In this document: one piece after another, positions 58,120-64,000 of the stretch | Layout of the letters: each line of letters starts with the position of its first letter | Position numbering within the stretch: position 1 is the stretch's first letter | Assembly: GCF_009749385.1 (NCBI RefSeq) | Contig: NZ_WBIN01000007.1 | Location: 186,001 to 250,000, forward strand | Direction: 5' to 3' | DNA: 64,000 nucleotides | Source of the DNA: Agromyces allii | GTDB lineage: Bacteria; Actinomycetota; Actinomycetes; Actinomycetales; Microbacteriaceae | Notes under the pieces: generated by a model | What the model saw: only the letters and a program-made list of their open reading frames with translations | Database searches by the model: none | What the model was told of the DNA's origin: nothing | Made by a program: the position numbers and the translations under genes

Positions 58120-58671
58120 ATGCCCATCCCCCGTGCGCGTCACCTCGCGCTCGTCGCTACCGCCGCAGCGCTTGCACTCGCTTTGAGCGCGTGCAGCGCT
58201 GACGCCGAGCCGACCCCATCGGCAAGCCCCGCCCCGACCGAGGCGGCGCCGATCTTCGCGTCCGACGAGGAGGCACTCGCGGCCGCGGTTGCCGCGTACG
58301 ATCGCTACCTTGATGTCACGCAACAGATCGGCGAGGACGGTGGGGCTAACGCCGAGCGCATCCTTGAGGTGGCTACCCAGGACTACGCAAATCAAGAGAT
58401 TCCGAACTACGAGAGTCTCGCTCAGCACGAGTACCGTGTGGTCGGTCGCGGGACTATCGATGCACCGAGATTGATGGAGCGGTCAGGGTCGGTCGTACGT
58501 ATCTACGGTTGCGTCGGCGTCGGCACAACTCGAGTGCTCGATGCGTCAGGTGTAGACATCACTTCATCGGAGCGTCCGACTACCATCCCGCTCCAACTCT
58601 CCTTTGAAGCAAAGAATGACACTTTGCTTGTCGCTGACAGTGACGTATGGTCCGGGGACGATTTCTGCTAA
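58120..58671 (+). CDS. Lipoprotein of unknown function (paralogue B)
   Basis: 183 residues. Lipoprotein signal with the modified Cys at about 25 (ALALSAC), a Pro/Ser/Thr linker, then SDEEALAAAVAAYDRYLDV aligned with paralogue A, and the ending DSDVWSGDDFC. From about 58300 on, base composition becomes clearly less GC-rich than the rest of the window, suggesting recent acquisition or relaxed selection. Overlaps the next gene by 25 nt in another frame. Confidence 0.82.
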   Translation: MPIPRARHLALVATAAALALALSACSADAEPTPSASPAPTEAAPIFASDEEALAAAVAAYDRYLDVTQQIGEDGGANAERILEVATQDYANQEIPNYESLAQHEYRVVGRGTIDAPRLMERSGSVVRIYGCVGVGTTRVLDASGVDITSSERPTTIPLQLSFEAKNDTLLVADSDVWSGDDFC

Positions 58672-59510
58672 CGACCGGCGTCGCCCTTCTGCTCACGGCG
58701 ACGCTGGTTTCAGCCCCAACCGCGGCGGTTGCTTGTCCAATCTCAGAGATCATCGCAGGAGGGTGCGGAACCGACTCTGGCGCTGAAGTCGGTGAGGGCA
58801 AGGCCGACCTCTGGGCCATCGACCATTCGTCCGCTCCCGGTGCCGGTTCCGGCGATTCGAAAGCGGGCGACGCCACCGAGACGATCGACGAAATCGGCAA
58901 CTTCGAAAAGCCTGTCCGGATCCCGGACCCATGGACCGAGGTGTGCCAGGCCGGGCACGTCGAGTGCGTCGACGTTCCCGTCCCGACGGGACCTCCAGTG
59001 GCGCAGGCTCCCGGGGTTGCGCCGACCGTGGTGACGCTGCGAGATATCGCGTCCTTCCGTCCGGCGGTGCCGGGCAACGACATGGAACCGGGCGGGTGGG
59101 CCGTGACGGGGCTTCCGGCGAACTTCGTCGCCGCGGCATCCGCCCAGATCGTGACGGGCACGCTGCTCGGTCAACCGGCCGACGTGCGCTTCACGCCCGT
59201 CGGCTACCGCTGGACGCACAGCGACGGCGGTTCGGTCACCAGCGCCGGCCCGGGTGCGACGTGGGCCGAACTCGGCAAGCGGGAGTTCACCCCGACGGAC
59301 ACGAGCCACGTCTACGTCGCATCGGGCGAGTACACCGTGACCCTCGAGGTGGCGCTCGAGGCGGAGTACCGATTCGCCGGATCCGGCTGGCTCCCCATCG
59401 CCGGCACGCTCAGCGTCGCCAGCGACCCGCGCACCGTGGTGGTCGGCGAGATCGATACCGTCCTCACGCGGGGCGATTGCCTCGCCTCGCCACGCGATCC
59501 GGGCTGCTGA
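58647..59510 (+). CDS. Secreted protein with a PKD-like segment
   Basis: 287 residues. Signal peptide about 1-29 (FLLTTGVALLLTATLVSAPTAAVA). Low-complexity acidic/Gly middle. Then FTPVGYRWTHSDGGSVTSAGPGATWAELGKREFTPTDTSHVYVASGEYTVTLEV, which reads like a PKD-type beta-sandwich (the S-H-x-Y-x-x-x-G-x-Y-x-V-x-L strand). No anchor or sorting signal. Function unknown. ATG 58647 is the only start giving the signal peptide. The 25-nt overlap with the lipoprotein gene implies co-expression. Confidence 0.8.
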   Translation: MVRGRFLLTTGVALLLTATLVSAPTAAVACPISEIIAGGCGTDSGAEVGEGKADLWAIDHSSAPGAGSGDSKAGDATETIDEIGNFEKPVRIPDPWTEVCQAGHVECVDVPVPTGPPVAQAPGVAPTVVTLRDIASFRPAVPGNDMEPGGWAVTGLPANFVAAASAQIVTGTLLGQPADVRFTPVGYRWTHSDGGSVTSAGPGATWAELGKREFTPTDTSHVYVASGEYTVTLEVALEAEYRFAGSGWLPIAGTLSVASDPRTVVVGEIDTVLTRGDCLASPRDPGC

Positions 59511-59868
59511 CCCGCACCACCCCGGCACTCCGGCACTCCGGCACTCCGGCACCCCGGCACTCCGGCACTCCGGCACTCCGGCACCGCATCTTGCGGCGGA
59601 TGCCACCGTCCGGCGCGCACGTCAGACGCTGAGCGTGTCGACGACCGAGACACCGACAGAGGCCGCGGCGGTTGCAAAAGTCGTTCGTCGAAGGTCGCGA
59701 GTTGCGAGCCGGGAACATGGCGTGAAGAGCCGGTCCGGGCGCTCGGCCCGAGGCATCCCGGCGATCTCCGAAGGTCACAACTGGGTCACTTGTCCCACTC
59801 AGCCATTGACCGGAGCGAGCGCAGTCCCGATGCTGATCTGACCCGAACCCCCGTCACGATGGAGTGTC
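59511..59868. other. 358-bp intergenic region
   Basis: Contains the 8-bp tandem array described separately and a less GC-rich stretch (about 59640-59860) that is the likely promoter region of the GH5 gene. A 68-codon frame at 59635-59841 has no Shine-Dalgarno sequence or family resemblance and is not annotated. Confidence 0.4.
59522..59585. repeat. Tandem array of eight 8-bp units (CCGGCACT)
   Basis: CCGGCACT repeats eight times without a break. Units 4 and 8 read CCGGCACC, so the array is also two 32-bp blocks. Non-coding, 12 bp after the secreted-protein stop. Confidence 0.9.
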
Positions 59869-62310
59869 ATGCGTCAGGCCCGCCGTCCGATCGTCGCTGT
59901 CGCCGCGACATCCGCACTCCTCCTGCTTCAGGCGGTGATCGATCCGACCGGGCTCCTCGCACTCGTCGGCTGGCCGGGTGGCCTACCGCTGGTGGAGCTC
60001 GGCTGGCCAGTCGCGCGATATCTCGTGTTCGTGCCGGTCATGCTGGCGGTCGTGTGGTGGGCGGCCGTACGGGCCGGCGACCGCTTCTGGACGATGACCG
60101 CGGGGGCCGTGCTCGCGGCCCTGCTCGCGCAGGCGGCGGGGTGCTTCGCGATGGCCGGCGACATCGCACTCGCGGCGTGGGCGGGCGGCTTCATCACGGC
60201 GAAGGCCGTGCCGTCGGCGCTCATCGTGGCCGCCGTCGTGCGATTCGCGGGCGGCCCGCGCGACCTCCGCGTTCACAGACGCGGCTCGGTGTGGCCCGGC
60301 GCGATCGCGTTCGGCGCCATGGCGCCGCTGCTCGCCGGCACCTGGTGGACGGGCGCCGCGTACGCTCCGCTCATCCCGTCACCGCGCGCCGACTCGGGCC
60401 CCGTGCTCATGCTCGTCGCGGTCGCACTGCTCGTCGGCGCGGGCTGGATCAGCCTTCGCTGGATGCGCCGACGCGTGCGCGGCTTCCTCGGCGTCTGGCT
60501 CGCCGCGCTCGTCGCGGGCGGCCTGTTCGGCCTCGCGCAGTCGCTCATCGGGCTCGTCGTCGACGACGGCTTCGCGGGCGACCTGTGGCCCCTGTTGGCC
60601 GCATACCTCCACGTCGCCGACGGCCTCGCGTTCGGCGCCTGCACGGGCTGGATCGTCGCCGTGGTCGCACTCGTCGCCGACCGCGTTCAGGCGAAGCGCA
60701 CGGTCGCGGATGCCGCGGCGGGCACCCCCGAGGCATCCGCACCGTCCGAAGCCACGACGCCCGAAGCCGCAAGGCCCGCGAAGGTCGTCGCCGCGGCCGG
60801 CATCGCCGTGGCCGTGATCGCGGTGACCGCGCTGGCCGCATCGCTCGTCACGGCAGCGTCGGACCCGGCGACCGCGAGCGCAGCCGGCCGCCCCGCGACA
60901 TCCGCCCCCGCCGAATTCCTGCGCGTCGACCACGGCCGCATCGCCGACGGCGACGGACACCAGGTGCTGCTGCGCGGCGTCAACGTGAACCAGCTCGTCG
61001 ACTTCTACCAGGCGCGCCCCGAGGTGCCGGTCACGCGCCCGCTCACCGAGGCCGACTTCGCCGACATGGCGTCGTACGGGTTCAACGTGGTGCGCCTGAA
61101 CCTCTCGTGGTCGGCGCTCGAGCCGGTGCAGGGCGAACTCGACGCCGCCTACCTCGGCACGGTGAAGCGGGCGGTCGGGTGGGCGAAGGCGCACGGCATC
61201 CGCACCGTGCTCGACATGCACCAGGACGGGTGGTCGAACGCGGCGACCGCCGAGGGCACCGAGTGCCGCCCGGGCACCGACCCGATGTGGGGATACGACG
61301 GCGCACCCGAGTGGGCGACGCGGTTCGACGGCGCCCCGCGCTGCTCGTTCACGGGCCGCGACATCTCCCCCGCTGGCGACCGGGCCTTCGAGCACTTCTA
61401 CTTCGACACCGACGGCGTGCAGCAGGCGCTCGTGCGCACATGGGGCGAGCTCGCGGGCGAGTTCCGCGACGAGCCGGCGGTCGCGGGCTTCGACCTGCTC
61501 AACGAGCCCGGTTTCGGTGAGACGGCGCCCGTCACGACGTCACTGAAGCTCGGCGAGTTCTCGGATGCCGCGATCGACGCCATCCGCGAGGCCGGCGCTC
61601 CCCAGATCGTGTTCGTCGAGCCGAGCATCCTCTGGTCGGGTCTCGGCATCGACAGCGGGCCCTCGCTCGGCTTCACCGACGACCCGAACGTCGTGTTCTC
61701 GCCGCACCTGTACGCCGAGTCGATCACGATGGACCGTTCGCTCGGCATCCCGACGATCGTCAGCACCGAACGGCAGTTCGAGCTCGCCCAGCGCGTGGCC
61801 GACGAGCACGGCATGCCGATGTGGTCGGGCGAGTACGGCTACTGGGGCGACGCGGCCTCCATCGGCTCGCGCCTCACCCGGTACGCCGCCGAGGAGGACC
61901 GGCGCATGCAGGGCAGCGCGTACTGGGTGTGGAAGCAGTCGTGCGGCGACCCGCAGAACGGCATCGGCGAGTTCGGCATCGGGCTCGTGCCCGAGGACTG
62001 CGCGACCGGTGACGACGCGCCGCGCAACGAGCAGCTCCTCGGCATCCTGAGCCGCGCCTACCCGCAGGCGGCCCCCGGCACGCTCACGAGCCTCAGTGCG
62101 GGTGTCGCGGGCGACGACGGCGGGCGGATGTCGCTCACGGGCGTCGTCGACGGGCCCACGTGCGGGCTGACGGTGTGGGTTCCGGGTTCGGCCGAGCCGA
62201 CGATCGCCGACTCGAGCGGGCTGACCCGTCTCGAGGTCGAGCCGCAGCCCGGCGGATGGGTCGTCACGGCGTGCGCCGAGGGGGCGTACGCGCTGGCGAC
62301 CGAGGGGTGA
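59869..62310 (+). CDS. Membrane-anchored GH5 glycosidase (endoglycoceramidase-like)
   Basis: 813 residues. The N-terminal about 330 residues form eight or so membrane helices with short loops. An Ala/Pro linker and one more helix (VVAAAGIAVAVIAVTALAA) follow, then a GH5 barrel from about 350: LLRGVNVNQLVDFYQ, GFNVVRLNLSWSALEP, LDMHQDGWS, acid/base Glu near 546 in LLNEPGFG, and nucleophile Glu near 655 in WSGEYGYWGD. These match endoglycoceramidase-type GH5. A small beta domain ends the chain. The enzyme would face outwards. The polytopic membrane part is an unusual fusion. GGAG precedes ATG 59869. Confidence 0.87.
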   Translation: MRQARRPIVAVAATSALLLLQAVIDPTGLLALVGWPGGLPLVELGWPVARYLVFVPVMLAVVWWAAVRAGDRFWTMTAGAVLAALLAQAAGCFAMAGDIALAAWAGGFITAKAVPSALIVAAVVRFAGGPRDLRVHRRGSVWPGAIAFGAMAPLLAGTWWTGAAYAPLIPSPRADSGPVLMLVAVALLVGAGWISLRWMRRRVRGFLGVWLAALVAGGLFGLAQSLIGLVVDDGFAGDLWPLLAAYLHVADGLAFGACTGWIVAVVALVADRVQAKRTVADAAAGTPEASAPSEATTPEAARPAKVVAAAGIAVAVIAVTALAASLVTAASDPATASAAGRPATSAPAEFLRVDHGRIADGDGHQVLLRGVNVNQLVDFYQARPEVPVTRPLTEADFADMASYGFNVVRLNLSWSALEPVQGELDAAYLGTVKRAVGWAKAHGIRTVLDMHQDGWSNAATAEGTECRPGTDPMWGYDGAPEWATRFDGAPRCSFTGRDISPAGDRAFEHFYFDTDGVQQALVRTWGELAGEFRDEPAVAGFDLLNEPGFGETAPVTTSLKLGEFSDAAIDAIREAGAPQIVFVEPSILWSGLGIDSGPSLGFTDDPNVVFSPHLYAESITMDRSLGIPTIVSTERQFELAQRVADEHGMPMWSGEYGYWGDAASIGSRLTRYAAEEDRRMQGSAYWVWKQSCGDPQNGIGEFGIGLVPEDCATGDDAPRNEQLLGILSRAYPQAAPGTLTSLSAGVAGDDGGRMSLTGVVDGPTCGLTVWVPGSAEPTIADSSGLTRLEVEPQPGGWVVTACAEGAYALATEG

Positions 62311-62347
62311 CGGGTGTCGGCTGACGGTTGACGCCGCGATGTCCGTC

Positions 62348-62382
62348 GGCTGGCTCGGGAGAGCTCAGCGTCCGAGCCAGCC
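62348..62382. terminator. Bidirectional hairpin between convergent genes
   Basis: GGCTGGCTCGG (62348-62358) with CCGAGCCAGCC (62372-62382), 11 perfect pairs and a 13-nt loop. The right arm lies in the last codons of the SDR gene. Confidence 0.65.
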
Positions 62383-63180
62383 CCCGTCGACGGGCAGCAC
62401 GACGCCGTGCACGTAGGCCGCGTCGGCTGAGGCGAGGAACGCCGCAGCGCCCGCGATGTCGTCGGGCGTGGCCCAGCGCGCGGCGGGGATGCGCTCCGAG
62501 ATCTGGCGGAAACGCACCGGGTCGGCCTGCAGGGCCTCGTTCATGTCGGTCGCGACGTAGCCAGGGGCGACGGCGTTGACGTTCACGCCATGCGCGGCCC
62601 ACTCGTTCGCGAGCGCCTTCGTGAGCTGGGCGATGCCGCCCTTGCTCGCCGCGTAGCCGGGCACCGTGAGCCCCCCTTGGAAGCTCAGCAGCGAGGCGAC
62701 GAACACGACCTTGCCGCTACCGCGCTCGACCATGCCACGTCCGAGTTCGCGCGCGAGGATGAACGGCGAGCGCAGGTTCACGCCGAGCACGGCGTCCCAG
62801 TCGTCGGTCGGATGCTCCGCGGCGGGCGCCCGGCGGTTGATGCCGGCGGCCTGCACGAGCACGTCGGGCGTTCCGTGACGCTCGGTGATCTGCGCCGCGA
62901 GGTCGAGTGCGGCATCCGGATCGGCGAGGTCGGCGGCGAGCGGATCGAAGCGGCGGCCGAGCGCTGCGACCTCTGCCGCGACATCCGTGAGGCCCTCGAT
63001 CGAGGAGCCGACCCCGACGAGGTCGAAGCCGTCGCGGGCGAACCGCAGGGCGATCGCGCGCCCGATGCCGCGGCTCGCGCCGGTCACGACCGCGAGCCGC
63101 GTGACGCCGACCGTGCCGGAATCGGCACCGGAATCGGAACCGGCAGCCGCAACCGCGGCAGCCCCGGCCGCACCGCTCAC
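62365..63180 (-). CDS. Short-chain dehydrogenase (KduD/gluconate-dehydrogenase-like)
   Basis: 271 residues, GTG start overlapping the IclR stop (GTGA). TGASRGIG, Ser in FVASLLSFQGG, YAASK, and the ending YVHGVVLPVDGGWLGR typical of 2-deoxygluconate/5-ketogluconate dehydrogenases. The usual NNAG is replaced by QAAG (VLVQAAGINRR). About 25 extra Ala/Gly/Ser residues precede the first strand. Under an IclR regulator, so probably sugar-acid metabolism. A later start at the VTRLAVVTG region is possible. Confidence 0.88.
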   Translation of the reverse strand: MSGAAGAAAVAAAGSDSGADSGTVGVTRLAVVTGASRGIGRAIALRFARDGFDLVGVGSSIEGLTDVAAEVAALGRRFDPLAADLADPDAALDLAAQITERHGTPDVLVQAAGINRRAPAAEHPTDDWDAVLGVNLRSPFILARELGRGMVERGSGKVVFVASLLSFQGGLTVPGYAASKGGIAQLTKALANEWAAHGVNVNAVAPGYVATDMNEALQADPVRFRQISERIPAARWATPDDIAGAAAFLASADAAYVHGVVLPVDGGWLGR

Positions 63181-63983
63181 GACGCCCTCCGCGGCGCCCC
63201 CATCGAGGCGGAGATCTCGGCGGCCGTCTCGACGATGTGCGCGCCGAGTTCGTCGGCCGCCTCGGGGAGCACGCGCGTGGCGGGGCCGGCGATGCTGACC
63301 GCGGCGATCGCGCGGCCCTGGAAGTCGAAGACCGGCGCGGCGAAGCCCCTGATGCCCTCGCGGTTCTCCTGGTTGTCGATCGCGAAGCCGCGCTCGCGCG
63401 TGGCGGCGAGGTCAGTGGCGAGATCGGCCTCGGTCACGAGCGTGTGCGCCGTGCGTGGTTCGAGGTGGCGCGAGATGTGCGCATCGCGGGATTCGTCGGG
63501 CGTCCACGCGAGGATCGCCTTGCCGATCGCGGTGGCGTACGCCGGCACCGAGGCGCCGACGCGGCTGAACACGCGCACGGGGTGCGGGCTGTCGACGAGC
63601 TCGATGTAGACCACGTCGGTGCCGCTCAGCACGCCGAGGTGCGCGGTCTCCTGCGTGCGCTCGACGAGGCTGCGCATCGACGGCAGCGCGGCGGCGCGCA
63701 GGTCGAGGCGGTCGAGGTACTCCGATCCGAGCTGCACGTTCGCGACGCCGAGCGTGTAGACGCCGAGCTCGTCGTCGTAGCGCAGGAACTGCCGCGCCTC
63801 GAGCGTGCGCAGGATGCGCAGCGTCGTCGGCTTGGAATACCCGAGGATCGAGCTGCACGCCGCGAGCGTGAGCCCGGGCGGCGGGCTCTCGGCGATCTGC
63901 AGCAGCACCTGGAGTGCGCGGTCCACGCTCTGCGTGCCGGCCGTGGCTCCGGCGTCGCGCCGGCTCTCCGACGTGTCGACCAT
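63177..63983 (-). CDS. IclR-family transcriptional regulator
   Basis: 268 residues. N-terminal winged helix at about 18-80 (SVDRALQVLLQIAE, LTLAACSSILGYSKPTTLRILRTLEARQFLRYDDELGVYTLG). C-terminal effector domain with YATAIGKAILAWTPDE, GFAIDNQENREGIRGFAAPVFDFQGRAIAAVSIAGP. KdgR-type regulators of sugar acids share this build. Coupled to the SDR downstream. AAAGGG lies before ATG 63983, 17 bp from the window edge, so the operon promoter is outside. Confidence 0.93.
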   Translation of the reverse strand: MVDTSESRRDAGATAGTQSVDRALQVLLQIAESPPPGLTLAACSSILGYSKPTTLRILRTLEARQFLRYDDELGVYTLGVANVQLGSEYLDRLDLRAAALPSMRSLVERTQETAHLGVLSGTDVVYIELVDSPHPVRVFSRVGASVPAYATAIGKAILAWTPDESRDAHISRHLEPRTAHTLVTEADLATDLAATRERGFAIDNQENREGIRGFAAPVFDFQGRAIAAVSIAGPATRVLPEAADELGAHIVETAAEISASMGAPRRAS

Positions 63984-64000
63984 CGAGGCATCCCTTTCGG

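Noticed and set aside
59511-59634. Minus-strand peptide repeat (GVPECRSA units) across the 8-bp array
   Set aside because: It is only a translation of the microsatellite. No start signal or conserved flanks.
59635-59841. 68-codon frame with a GTG start before the GH5 gene
   Set aside because: No Shine-Dalgarno site, no -10 box at leaderless spacing, no family resemblance and an Arg/Ser-rich composition typical of spurious frames.

Overview
High-GC (about 70%) actinobacterial chromosome. Codon use, class E sortase-type anchoring (LAxTG), F420/FMN-type oxidoreductases and extensive ATGA-coupled operons suggest a soil Microbacteriaceae (Agromyces-like). This taxonomic call is an inference. I see no rRNA, tRNA, CRISPR array, transposase or phage gene.

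Layout. 1-5083: Nudix hydrolase, a heterodimeric ABC exporter pair and a small alpha/beta-barrel protein. 5110-30246: a large catabolic island for CoA-activated acids. It holds a beta-lactamase-fold hydrolase, Zn-alcohol dehydrogenase, FabG-like SDR, MaoC hydratase, thiolase, two acyl-CoA dehydrogenases, a QsdR-type TetR regulator, a thioesterase, an APH-type kinase, an acyl-CoA ligase, a five-gene LIV-type ABC importer, a DUF1254 protein, two more SDRs, a quinone-oxidoreductase-type dehydrogenase, a second TetR regulator, an MFS carrier, and a MarR/3-hydroxyacyl-CoA dehydrogenase pair. Four copies of a 20-bp palindrome (CATACCG-N6-CGGTATG) sit at promoters across the island and mark a regulon. 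The kinase, ACAD10/11-like dehydrogenase and CoA ligase in a row resemble the levulinate/4-hydroxyacid module. With a QsdR-type regulator next door, gamma-lactone or 4-hydroxy-acid catabolism is the best current guess.

30594-38121: a sortase-anchored 'choice-of-anchor A' surface protein, an SNF2 helicase, a DeoR regulator divergent from a DUF4406-like protein, an SDR and a SnoaL-like protein. 38122-47579: a galactan locus, made of a LacI regulator, two sugar permeases, a lipoprotein binding protein, GH35 beta-galactosidase and secreted GH53 endo-galactanase. Two matching LacI-type operators lie just after the -10 boxes of the two divergent promoters.

47678-56492: PPOX-fold protein, TTG-started secreted protein, epoxide hydrolase, a sulfur-type group (MetY homologue, LLM monooxygenase, NADP-binding reductase), a tiny acidic repeat protein, a GNAT and a SnoaL protein. 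56612-63983: Ogt DNA repair, a pair of related lipoproteins bracketed by 36-bp direct repeats, a secreted PKD-like protein, a membrane-anchored GH5 (glycoceramidase-like) fusion, and an IclR-SDR pair.

Two features run through the whole window. One is a strongly over-used GGATGYC/GRCATCC word, which shapes codon choice and builds many terminator hairpins. The other is a TANNNT-N6/7-start arrangement that predicts leaderless mRNAs for at least nine genes.
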